Shown in pieces: positions 9,837-17,994 of a stretch of 17,994 nt of DNA. The DNA lies in contig LSSN01000159.1 of NCBI GenBank assembly GCA_001970855.1, positions 1 through 17,994 of the forward strand, written 5' to 3'. Position 1 is the first letter of the stretch, and each line of letters starts with the position of its first letter. Below the pieces are notes generated by a model. The model did no database searches. It was not told the origin of the DNA and worked only from the letters and a program-made list of their open reading frames with translations. A program made the position numbers and the translations under genes. Origin of the DNA: Smittium culicis. Lineage: Eukaryota; Kickxellomycota; Harpellomycetes; Harpellales; Legeriomycetaceae.

Positions 9837-12221
9837 TTAAGACATATACTCTGACATTAGGCGGGTTTTAATTCCCATGCTATGGTACAGTCTTTTCCAG
9901 TTTTTCAAGGCTAAATTCCTGGCTTTTAATTTCTCTATTTTCTCAGTCTCTTCAAGAGTTTCAAAGTATTTACTTAGTACCCTATCGGCATCATCTTTCA
10001 AAACGAGAATTCCTTCTACAACAGGGGTAGATGTTCCTTTTCTAAACTCAAACTTAGTAACCGCCTCTGCGAATTCAACGTTCATGTTTCTGCACAATTT
10101 AGCCAGACCATTTATAGGAACATGAACTGTTCCTGAGGGGACCATATTCTCATGGAATATATTAATTCTGTTGTACTTTGATTTTGGTATTATTCCATTA
10201 ACGACAATTTCTGGCTTGTAAACTTCAGTTTGTTGTAGACTGTATAAATCTGTTTTTAGTTCTGTACCGGAAGACTTTGCAATTTCTGCATCTCTTTTTC
10301 TCTTTATCGTGAAAGCTTTAGCTTTAATAGATTTTAAAGGTGTTTGATTTTCCTAAAGCGAATAAATAAAAATGAAATTTAAAATGGCGATTGATTAGTG
10401 CTAGAAAACCCAAATAAGATAAAATTAATCAGAAATATATGTACCTTTATTGAGCGGCCTTTTTTTTCCCAAGTGGATGAAGAGTATAACTATTCAATTC
10501 AGAAAAATAAAAATAAGTTTAAAAAGAATTTTTAGCTTACAGAAGAAAGAAAATAAAAATATTAAATGTTTGGATGAGTTGTGGTGCAATAATGTAAAAT
10601 ATCTTTTAGTAAAAAAAATTACATCGAGTACTGAGGATCTAGAGTAGATTGGTTTTCCACGGAAGTACCCTATTATTTTGGCATCGCTGCTAATAATTTG
10701 ATTGCTTTTTAGTTGATCTTTTAATGCAAAGCGTGGATGGTTTAAGAAATCAGATAAGCGATTTGGTATCGGTTCGCTTAATTTTTTTTCATTTATATAG
10801 TCTTCGTCAATTTTACTGGTTCGGTTTGAAGCGGATTTCTGGTAGAGCAGTAATACTTGATCCCACCAGCTATTTCCATTACTTTCTAAAGGCAAACGAT
10901 TTTTTTCGGATAAGGTGGTAAAATTAGGAATGTATTTTTGAGATATATCACTGACGTGGCCGCTACTATCAATTCCAACTATGTACATGTAAGGTTCATC
11001 ATTATTATAAACAAATTTCAAGTCGGGGTCCTTTATGACTACCCCAGTTTCAGGATGTATGTAATACCAAAAAGGAGTTTCGTTTATTATTATTTCGCAC
11101 CAAGAGATAATAGGAGAAGTCTTTTTATGTTCGTTATTTTTTTTTACAGGTATTTCAATTTCGTTGTTGATGTTTTTTTCGATTTTAACCTTTAAGGTAA
11201 CTGGTTTTATTGCAAAGCAGATACGCGAGTCTAAACCAAACAGTCTTAGAATTGAAGAGAGTGCAACTGAGTTGAGCCAGGCAGAGCTGCGGGCAAAAAA
11301 TATTAGCGGTGCGTTAGTAATAATTTCTTCGAAATTTTCAAGCATGGATAAAGAGGCGTTAAATTTGTAAAGATCTAAAGTGCTCGTTTTTAAATCAAGT
11401 TTTTTGCTATGTTGACGAACAGTAGAAAAAAACGAATTTATCGAATGTACAGCTTCGAAAATTATTTTTTCGAGAGATTCTATTATAACAGCATTCTTGT
11501 TTAATGTAGAGTTTTTTTTAATCCTGGAAATTCTTTTTAGTTTATTTAGGGTAGCTGAATTTAGCAAGCTCATTGACCAAGCTTTAAAGAAATCGGAATT
11601 TGAAACCGAATTAAGTGCAAGGCAAGAGGCTAGTAGAGAAAGCAAGTGGGATTTATGCAATACTTTTCTTTTTTCCCGATCTAGATTAGTTATTCCTTTC
11701 TTCTTGTTCTTTGATTTTTGATCTCCAAAATCTATAAATATTTCTATATTTTCAGATATTTGAGGGTCAATGTTTTGACTTATTTCTATTTCATCGACGA
11801 CTTCGTTTTCATTATAGCTGAAAGTTACAGGGCTAATCTCGATATCTTTTTCGATATAAAATTCAAAATCTTTCTTCTCTTGATCGATTTCTTCCTTGAA
11901 ATAAATTAAAGTTATTTTTTTGGAGCAAATAAAGTAAAGGTATTTTCTAGAGCAAAATAAATGAATTCGTAGTTTACAGCAAGCTTACATTTGTGATCAC
12001 TGGTTCAAAATCCTGATCGTCGTCGTCATCTTCATAATCAAAAATAAATTCTTCGCTTTAAATAATAGGAGAAAAAAATTTTTTTATTAAGGATACGAAA
12101 AAAATAAAATAAAATAACGATTCTGGACACGGTGATGAAATGAAAAGTATGCTGTATTTAGAATGTATTTATATGCTGTTTTAAATTAAAAATACCTATT
12201 AATATCAGATTCCGATGGCAT
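9837..12221 (-). CDS. RAD4: Rad4/XPC DNA-damage recognition protein, five exons
   Basis: Damage sensor of nucleotide excision repair. With Rad23 it opens distorted duplex and recruits TFIIH. Exons in order are 12221-12196, 12055-11989, 11894-10623, 10489-10445 and 10352-9837, giving 641 aa, close to fission yeast Rhp41. Introns are 140, 94, 133 and 92 nt, all in phase with their neighbours. The N-terminus is acidic (DYEDDDDDQDFE, residues 16-27). A basic KSKNKKKG patch precedes VLHKSHLLSLLAS, the start of the catalytically dead transglutaminase-like fold (FGLDSRICFAIKP near 250, SWCEI near 295, WW near 374). BHD1 spans 409-455 (FLNHPRFALKDQL, IIGYFRGKPIYSR). BHD2 continues through the 45-nt microexon (LYSSSTWEKKGRSIK). 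BHD3 has LYSLQQTEVYKP, KSKYNRINIF and PSGTVHVPINGLAKLC, with FAEAVTKFEF after it. The expected helical tail ends at SEYMS. Without the microexon the BHD1-BHD2 link would be lost. Confidence 0.95.
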
Positions 12222-13219
12222 TTGGAGCTGAGTTTTTTTGGCAGAAATTTTTAATAAATAAAGGCGATTAGTAAATTTATTTTGTACTTTTTTATTGTTT
12301 TGGATCAAATCAGCTTGAATTTTATTTGCAGTTGATTATTTCTGCAAATTAAAAGGTGATAAAACACGAGAAAATTGGGCTAAAACTGGAAAAGTCGACT
12401 TTCATGCTTTGATTTATCTGATTTTCAACTAATGTTTATTTCTGTATTTGAAAGGAGTTATAACTACATAATCTCGTATTATTGGACCACACAAATAAAA
12501 TTTTTGTATGTTGTTTTATGATTTGAATTTAAAACTGCGCGAGTTCCATGACTAAATGACTTTAGTTAAATAAAATAGTATAAATAAAAAATCAAGTAAT
12601 TATAGGGTTGTATTGGGGCAAATTTGTTTATACATTTTATAATTTAGGGGGTATTGGTGTGCTGGGATGTAAGCCATTTTTGTGAAATTCCTTCATAAAG
12701 TGCAAATATATCTGTTCGAAAAGTTGATAAGTGTGTAAGAGGAATAAATTCGTGGCTGCCACGAGATTACTATTTATACAACTAAAGGACTAAGAGCAAA
12801 AAAAGAGGAAGCCTGATAGTTATGACACGTAACTAATATTTCTTTCTAAAAAAATGTATAGTAAATGTATATTGTTTGATTATTTGTATTTATACTCAAA
12901 AAGGATTTTATAGAGGTTATAAATCATAAATTAGTTACAATTTATTGAAATAAAAGATTATTTTAGATTTTATATAAAGTTCATACTATTCTGAAGAATG
13001 ATTATATAGAGCGGAAGATGAAATGAATTCAGAATCAAAAGAGTTTTGATTCATCGATTAAAGATATTATTACAAGCCACTTTAGTTTCAATTATCATTT
13101 TCTAGTCAATCACTAAATATGTCGGTTTATTATATTTAAATTTAGTAATTTAAAATTTGCTGCCACATTTTGTACTTTAACAAGTTTGGTAAAGTATCAT
13201 TTATATAAGGGCAGATTCC

Positions 13220-13254
13220 TTTTTTTTACCCATAGTGGCGGTGGGTAAAAAAAA
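13220..13254. repeat. Perfect 13-bp inverted repeat with 9-nt loop
   Basis: TTTTTTTTACCCA (13220-13232) and its exact complement TGGGTAAAAAAAA (13242-13254) flank TAGTGGCGG. Eight of the thirteen pairs are A-T, but the inner ACCCA/TGGGT part makes chance less likely. It could be the end of a foldback element, a hairpin in a transcript, or a terminator-like site. No matching copy was noticed elsewhere in the window. Confidence 0.9.
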
Positions 13255-13393
13255 TATGGGAAAATTGGCAGCTTTTATATTATGATTCTTCGTATGCGTT
13301 TTGTTTTACTTGAATTTTGGAATGTTTTATTATAGTATAAATCATTGGAATTAGACAATAGCGACTATCAAACATTTTTCAGAATCCATAACG

Positions 13394-13540
13394 ATGCTTA
13401 ATCCTGACATATAAAATAGAGTATTCTGTAAAGATTTAGGCGTTGCTACTGGAATTGCGATTACAGTATTGTGCTTGAATTATTACCCTTTAAGTCCTGA
13501 TTTATATGCAACTTTTATATTTATATTTGTGACTGCATAA
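13394..13540 (+). pseudogene. Small hydrophobic reading-frame relic
   Basis: ATG at 13394 is followed by a TAA six codons later; the same frame then runs open for 41 codons to TAA at 13538. It encodes a strongly hydrophobic stretch (VATGIAITVLCLNYYPLSPD, then FIFIFV) like part of a membrane protein. It may be a decayed gene fragment or chance. No family recognised. Confidence 0.15.
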
Positions 13541-14077
13541 AATTTGCACTTTTAAAAAAAACAACATTTTAACTTTTAAGTGCGATTTACAATAGTATAC
13601 GAGTTTCTGTAAATATTTATATATTTCGTGGCTAATATTTTTAGACAGAACGCTTGATTTATAGTACGCTTAACTTTATCTACATGTAGTTTCTAAGTAT
13701 TTGTAAAAAATAAATTGTGTGAAGTTTTAAAAAAACGGTACTTAGATGATACATACTGAGGCTTTTAATGCGATTTTAGTACATATTTTAACTCTAAAGT
13801 AAAAGCTCGGTGATTATATGAATAGTCTTGTATGGATAATTGATGATAAAGCCAGTTTTAAATAAAATATAAAAATGTCTTTAGATACACAGAGTGGTGT
13901 GATATTTCGTAAAACTGTCGATTTATTCTTTATGGATTTCGACCGAGATGTGTAATGTAAATTTTTGTGAGAGGGGCTGTAGCAGTAAGCTTTGAAAATA
14001 CTATAAATTTGTCCGACATATTCGCAACATTTTAGCTAATATTCAGACATTTTTATTTTTAAATTTGTTTTGGATAT

Positions 14078-14209
14078 ATGGATGTCTATAAATGGCAAAT
14101 GATAGCCTCAAACTTACCACAAAAAGAATATGTGGTTTTAATAATCAACTTGGGTGGAACTGGAGCGCTTCAAGATAGTAATTTACTGCGTATGTTTGGA
14201 TTGCCTTGA
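14078..14209 (+). CDS. Small ORF of 43 aa, possible gene fragment
   Basis: ATG at 14078 to TGA at 14207. The text is unusually balanced for this region (MDVYKWQMIASNLPQKEYVV, then INLGGTGALQ and RMFGLP), more like real protein than translated AT-rich noise. There is no stop in the five codons before the ATG, then a TAA. It could be an exon, a relic or a genuine short peptide. No homolog is recognised. Confidence 0.18.
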   Translation: MDVYKWQMIASNLPQKEYVVLIINLGGTGALQDSNLLRMFGLP

Positions 14210-14688
14210 TAGTATAGTGATTGAGGCAATGAAATTCAAATTGTAAGTCAAATGACGCACTTGTGTCGTGTATACAATGAAGAGATTACTTGAATTGCGT
14301 GGAGAATTCTAGTCATGATAACAATAAAAGTAAGCATAGCAAAATATCTGACAAAGAATGAAGTGCTCTATGCCGATGAAATAGTAATTTACAATAAACG
14401 CAAAAAAAGAAAAGAAAAATCTATTCAGAAAATGTGAATAAAAGTAAGTGGATAATAGCATGATAGTAACGACGAATCGCGAGGGTTTGATTATAAGTGT
14501 GCTATAAAAGAGTGGATAAGTTGATTGTGATAATTTACTCCGCATTTTCTCATTAAGCTTAAGGGCCGCTTTTATTTAGCTTATACAGCTGTAAATAACA
14601 TGTACGATATGCAAAATCCAGCTGAATTTCTTTGTTTCAATCAAAAGCTCCCAATTCACCCCCGTGTAAAATAGCGTTCGAATCTAAC

Positions 14689-14795
14689 GGGCGGGACATA
14701 AAGGCTGGACGTACACAGGGTCTTCGGAGGGGCAGCGTAGTGGAAGCGCTTTAATCGATAAGTGGCGGCGCTCTTAATGCTTAAATGTCCCTCCG
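14689..14795. ncRNA. GC-rich island with closing stem, candidate structured RNA (strand unknown)
   Basis: About 105 nt of roughly half GC in otherwise AT-rich DNA. It is closed by a perfect 7-bp stem GGGACAT (14693-14699) with ATGTCCC (14785-14791), extendable by one-base-bulged AA/TTA inside and G-C pairs outside. Inside, AGCGC (14745-14749) pairs with GCGCT (14768-14772). Selected stems plus local GC enrichment are the usual mark of a non-coding RNA gene in AT-rich genomes. It matches none of the families I could check by eye (5S, U1, U2, U4-U6, tRNA). GTGGAAGCGC at 14740 resembles the D-arm of initiator tRNA, but no anticodon or T arm follows. Confidence 0.3.
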
Positions 14796-15226
14796 TCTAT
14801 TCTATTTGCTGTAAATGCGACAATAAAAGCCAATAATGACGATTTAGTCATAAGTCAATCAGACTAGACCACTTTTATTTGTTTAGCAATAGCCAAAATA
14901 GGAAATGACTAGACTCAGCAGAATGATAGGTAGATAAGCTTTATTTTGACTATTAAAAATTCTTGCAAAAAGAAAAAACGCAGCCATATATGACTCATAA
15001 GTCTGTTTATTTGTTGCTTTTATATTACTTTTTTGCTGCGAAAATTAGTCATAGCACGTTTTTTGGCCTGACAAATAAACTTTGAGAAGGAAGTATTAGA
15101 GAAATATGAGATTTTATTAGATAAGAGTTGGTGCTTATCAAGGGGTGGGGAAGAGGGAAATGGAATTAAAGGCTGGCTTTTTTAAGCTTTTATTTACCCA
15201 GCTGTGTAAAAAATTTCGACCAAAGC

Positions 15227-15270
15227 GAAAAAAGGAATGAAAAAAGGAATGAAAAAAGGAATGAAAAAAC
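15227..15270. repeat. 12-nt tandem repeat, about 3.6 copies
   Basis: Unit GAAAAAAGGAAT repeated at 15227, 15239 and 15251 with a partial fourth copy. Perfect copies imply recent slippage. Confidence 0.9.
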
Positions 15271-15922
15271 GTGATTTCGTAAGATTGGGATTATGTGAGT
15301 CAGCATAGCTTTATGTGACTGCAAGCATTTTATTCGTTTGCTTTCTACCACTATAAACGCTGCCAACTTTTAAAAAATCTATTTTTTTTCTTATAAATAC
15401 TGAGCTAAAACTCCTGCTAACATATCACCTTTAGAAAAAAAAAAATTTCAATTAACAGCCAGACCCAATATATATCCTTTTTAAAATTTTACAGCTCTTT
15501 TAACAACCCAACCCATTTAACAAGCTGCTTATTTATACCTTCAAAAATGTTTTAATTCACTTTAGCCCCGCTAAATAATTTTTAAAATATATGTTAAAGC
15601 CCCTCATCTTTGATAGTGCTTTAGTATATTTTTACAAAATCCTATACCTTTATAATAGCAACAGCTGTTAAAAACTTTCTGTTAATTTATTCAACTACTA
15701 CTTTTTTTTTCTGTGAAAATGATTTCTCGTATAATCTTTTTTCGAAATAATAACTGGGATTTCTTCATGATTCTAAATCAATTTGAAAGCCGAACTTTTA
15801 CACTACTATATTCTGATATTAAATGAACTTGTTTTTATTTATTATTACACACTGCAATAGACTGACGTAATATACAACTACTCTTATAACTAGACTTTAT
15901 TACTTTATATTTCGGTAATTAA

Positions 15923-16126
15923 TACCCAACTTCGATCTTATACCCTTTGAGCGCCAAACTGCCTCGCTTATTTATTCGACTATATTTACTCTCTTTTTCA
16001 CACCATAATCATCTGAAATTCCTACAAACCTATTACTTGAAAGTCATCTCAGCATATAAGCTACTCAGGCCTATCAACCCTTTACAACCAACTGATTTCA
16101 AACTCAAACAACCATTAATACACAAT
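15923..16126 (+). promoter_or_regulatory. Pyrimidine-rich leader of the acidic-protein gene
   Basis: The plus strand is rich in C and T and poor in G, starting several hundred bases upstream and continuing to the ATG at 16127. CT-rich leaders are common in fungal genes. The frame of the downstream protein also stays open here from a TAA at 15920, about 68 codons without an ATG. I read it as 5' UTR, but it could be coding if a spliced exon lies upstream. Confidence 0.4.
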
Positions 16127-16672
16127 ATGAGCAACAGATTACATACTGAATTAATTGATGGTGTGACCATTTCTCGTATTGCGAGTATTACCGAGTCCAA
16201 AATAATATCGCTGGCTTCTTCCGGTAGCCCTAATGGTCCCACAGATAGCTTACTTAACAAAGTCCTTATTAATAACACATATAACATGATTTATGACCTA
16301 TCAGCTAAGTATTCTGATTCGTTAAGTTATGACACCACTGAATATAGCTCTGAAAATGAATCATTGGACTCGTATACGTCACAAAATATTGACTATAAAC
16401 TCGACTCAAAACATACCAGTTATCCACCTCTGGAACCCAGCACTTTAAATAACGATAGCTCATCAAGTAGCGACGATTTTAGTTCGGACTTTGTTGTATA
16501 CTCGTACAATGCCAAACCAAGCTCACATTCTTACTCATCTGCTTACGATATTGTAGACACAGATGAAACAACATATTTTTCCGATGACTCAGCTGCTGCT
16601 GAAACTGACTGGTTTAATTCTTGTGTCGACCAAGCAATGGCTGACTCTGACTTTGATGACGACTTTTTTTAA
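16127..16672 (+). CDS. Ser/Asp-rich acidic protein of unknown function
   Basis: 181 aa from the first in-frame ATG (MSNRLHTELIDGVTISRIAS) to TAA. I recognise no domain. Residues 1-60 look moderately ordered (TISRIASITESKIISLAS, LLNKVLINNTYNMIYDLS). From about 60 on, the chain is Ser-, Asp-, Glu-, Tyr- and Thr-rich and probably disordered, with DSSSSSDDFSSDF in the middle. It ends in TDWFNSCVDQAMADSDFDDDFF, where bulky aromatics alternate with acidic residues. That ending resembles acidic transcription-activation domains or short docking tails that bind partner proteins. Many Ser/Thr next to acids are possible casein kinase 2 sites. Lys and Arg are scarce and no membrane segment or signal peptide is seen. 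AATAAA lies about 74 nt after the stop, which supports an expressed single-exon gene. Function unknown. Confidence 0.7.
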   Translation: MSNRLHTELIDGVTISRIASITESKIISLASSGSPNGPTDSLLNKVLINNTYNMIYDLSAKYSDSLSYDTTEYSSENESLDSYTSQNIDYKLDSKHTSYPPLEPSTLNNDSSSSSDDFSSDFVVYSYNAKPSSHSYSSAYDIVDTDETTYFSDDSAAAETDWFNSCVDQAMADSDFDDDFF

Positions 16673-16745
16673 TCTTTTTTTTTTTTTAATCTGTATTTTA
16701 TAATTTCTACCTTTTTTTTTATAATTTTTGTAAGAACAAGCTAAT

Positions 16746-16751
16746 AATAAA
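16746..16751 (+). terminator. AATAAA polyadenylation signal of the acidic-protein gene
   Basis: Exact AATAAA about 74 nt after the stop codon, following T-rich tracts, in a plausible position for 3' end formation. Confidence 0.45.
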
Positions 16752-17610
16752 GTATTGCTTTTAATATCATCCACTCATTTAAGCATAGTTTACAATGCCC
16801 AAAGTATTTTAGCTATACATATTTATTACAGTTATTAATTATAAATTTCGTTTTTAAAATTACTACATACTTATAGTTGTATACTTTTTACCATAACAAG
16901 CTACAAACAGAATAATCTACGCTACAATAATCTCATTAGCTTACATACTATACACTTGAATGGATATAAAACTATAAAGCGCTGACTTTATGAATAAAAA
17001 TGTACAAATTTCTACAGATCCATTTTTTCAGGCGCTTTAATTTAGTTGCCTCTAAAGCAATTAATCTCTTTAATCTAGCTGAATTTAAAAGTATAATTAC
17101 TCGCTTATGAATTTAAAGTATATAAATCCATCCGTTTGTATACTCTTTCAATCCAATGAATTAATATAATTATTTTTATATTATATTTTAAATAATCAAT
17201 TGGCTGTATAAAGGTTATTATAAATCATCATGATTGTTGTAACTGGTCCCGTTATAAGCTTTAGAATATCTTGGAACTGAGCTTGTTAGTTTTAGTTGCT
17301 ATAATTTGGCAGAAAGACAAACTTTTAAAAAAAAAAAAATCAAGCAATTAATCAACTTGATTCTATCCATTTTGATTCGACAGATATGTACCTCGATTCT
17401 CAATTAATCTAATCGAAAAGAAAAAAAAATCAACCACTTAATCTGCTCTTTTATCAATTTTTTATATAGATTTTTTATGGCCTTCAACAAGAACGTATTG
17501 TCCACTATAAAGAAAAAAAGTTATTAAAATTCCTGTTGATTATAGATTCTATTCAATTGCAATATATTAATCTAATTTCCCAAAAATAAATCAATAAAAA
17601 AACCGAAAGG
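16752..17610. other. Upstream region of the bL31m gene
   Basis: AT-rich, no full gene. It carries a 7-bp inverted pair AAAGCGC (near 16976) and GCGCTTT (near 17033), several A runs and a 16-codon upstream ORF at 17477-17527. The bL31m promoter and leader must lie in its distal part. Confidence 0.4.
17477..17527 (+). CDS. Possible upstream ORF (16 aa) before bL31m
   Basis: ATG GCC TTC AAC AAG AAC opens a 16-codon frame ending TAA, reading MAFNKNVLSTIKKKSY. Its first codons end in C or G like those of bL31m and unlike the surrounding DNA, and it is basic like a mitochondrial presequence. I tried to splice it to the main frame: the only GTs are GTATTG (17495) and GTTATT (17520), and neither joins in phase to an acceptor before 17611. 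It is therefore best read as an upstream ORF in the leader, or a lost former first exon. Confidence 0.2.
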   Translation: MAFNKNVLSTIKKKSY

Positions 17611-17925
17611 ATGGAGAAGACGAATTCGAGTTTAAGGTATGCCAAAACAATGGCTAAACTGTGGAGACCACGTAAGGAAATTGCGGTCAGCAAATTCAAG
17701 TTCGGTATTCATCCCGAGCTGTTCACCCAGCGCATCGTTCTTAGCGACGGATCTTCGTTCACGATCAAGACCACGTCGCCCAAACCTATAGTCAAACTGT
17801 CCAAAGACACACGCAACCACCAGCTGTGGAACCCGCAGAACAAGTACGATCTGAACGACGAAGGCGGTCACTTAAGCAAGTTCAATAAACGTTTCGGCGA
17901 TTATGGAAATCTTGACGACTTTTAA
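17611..17925 (+). CDS. MRPL36: Mitochondrial large-subunit ribosomal protein bL31m
   Basis: 104 aa, single exon. Fungal bL31m (yeast Mrpl36) is a component of the mitochondrial large ribosomal subunit. The family signature is clear: VLSDGSSFTIKTTSPKP (44-60), KDTRNHQLWNP (65-75), then DEGGHLSKFNKRFGD near the C-terminus, corresponding to the conserved GG...RF(K/N)(K/R)R(F/Y) end of bacterial L31. The bacterial zinc-type Cys pairs are absent, as in other fungal versions. The first 30 residues are basic (RYAKTMAKLWRPRKE) and can serve as the import signal; the ATG in a GAAAGG context is the only good start. Third codon positions are rich in G and C, and the gene is about half GC while the flanks are AT-rich. 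High expression with codon selection is the simplest reason, with transfer a less likely one. Confidence 0.92.
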   Translation: MEKTNSSLRYAKTMAKLWRPRKEIAVSKFKFGIHPELFTQRIVLSDGSSFTIKTTSPKPIVKLSKDTRNHQLWNPQNKYDLNDEGGHLSKFNKRFGDYGNLDDF

Positions 17926-17940
17926 ACAGCGCGCGTTTTA

Positions 17941-17994
17941 CCCTCTCCTTCTCCCTCTCTTTCCATCTCCCCCCCCCCCCCCCCCCCCCCTTTC
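17941..17994. repeat. Pyrimidine tract with run of 22 C at the window end
   Basis: Fifty-three of 54 bases are C or T on the plus strand, ending in C22 (17969-17990) and TTTC. It follows the bL31m stop by 16 nt, so it lies in or beyond the 3' UTR. A long C run at the end of a sequence often marks a sequencing or assembly stop; as DNA it could form an i-motif, with a G-run on the other strand. Confidence 0.85.

Larger units (their letters stand above)
12222..15922. other. 3.7-kb gene-poor region upstream of RAD4
   Basis: No intact gene found. It includes the RAD4 promoter next to 12222, a perfect 13-bp inverted repeat at 13220, small protein-like frames at 13394 and 14078, a GC-rich island near 14.7 kb, a 12-nt tandem repeat at 15227 and a pyrimidine-rich stretch from about 15.4 kb leading into the next gene. 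The mixture of stop-ridden but protein-like frames looks like old transposon or gene debris. Confidence 0.45.

Noticed and set aside
10450..11909. Several plus-strand ORFs opposite RAD4
   Set aside because: Antisense shadows of the RAD4 coding exons.
12002..12013. GGTTCAAAATCC resembles a tRNA B box
   Set aside because: It lies in the coding exon of RAD4 read on the other strand (residues near EPV), with no A box or clover-leaf around it.
14676..14749. GTTCGAATC followed by an initiator-tRNA-like GTGGAAGCGC, suggesting a tRNA or permuted tRNA
   Set aside because: The bases next to the TTCGAAT loop do not pair as a T stem, and no anticodon arm or acceptor match was found in either order.
16033..16774. 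Minus-strand ORFs opposite the acidic protein
   Set aside because: Shadows of the plus-strand gene, with no motif and running into poly-A derived Lys tracts.
17632..17871. Minus-strand 79-codon ORF opposite bL31m
   Set aside because: Antisense shadow of a confidently identified gene, kept open by its GC-rich codons.

Overview
The window is AT-rich eukaryotic DNA with spliced protein genes. Fifteen introns of 53-177 nt can be placed in four genes. Every one starts with GT and ends with AG, and each keeps a protein-family reading frame intact across the junction. The gene set (Pho85/CDK5-type kinase, monothiol glutaredoxin Grx5, Tsr4/PDCD2, Rad4/XPC, fungal-type mitochondrial bL31m) points to a fungus. 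Low GC, Asn/Ser/Lys-rich insertions and long decayed intergenic stretches suggest an early-diverging lineage; Harpellales-like Kickxellomycotina is my guess, not something shown. A mitochondrial ribosomal protein and a Grx5 with a presequence argue for an aerobic organism with ordinary mitochondria.

Layout. Positions 1-686 (-) hold the 5' part of a CDK gene cut by the left edge. Positions 687-2458 hold no intact gene, only two decayed-looking reading frames and one possible H/ACA-type RNA. Then come GRX5 at 2459-3283 (+, five exons) and TSR4 at 3843-6057 (+, four exons) in tandem. A single-exon four-helix membrane protein, MARVEL-like, lies convergently at 6839-7435 (-). Positions 7436-9836 are gene-poor, with one weak ORF. 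RAD4 occupies 9837-12221 (-, five exons). Positions 12222-15922 are 3.7 kb of AT-rich DNA with small ORF relics, a perfect 13-bp hairpin and a GC-rich structured island. A Ser/Asp-rich acidic protein of unknown function lies at 16127-16672 (+). A compact gene for mitochondrial ribosomal protein bL31m is at 17611-17925 (+), with base composition very unlike its neighbours. The window ends in a pyrimidine tract with a run of 22 C.

The genes do not form a pathway: cell-cycle/nutrient signalling, Fe-S cluster delivery, 40S assembly, nucleotide excision repair and mitochondrial translation sit side by side, as is normal in a fungal chromosome. I found no CRISPR array, intact transposon, tRNA or rRNA. 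The items most worth a second look are the acidic orphan protein, the GC-rich island near 14.7 kb, the PCTAIRE-type helix in a CDK5/Pho85-like kinase, and the composition jump at bL31m.
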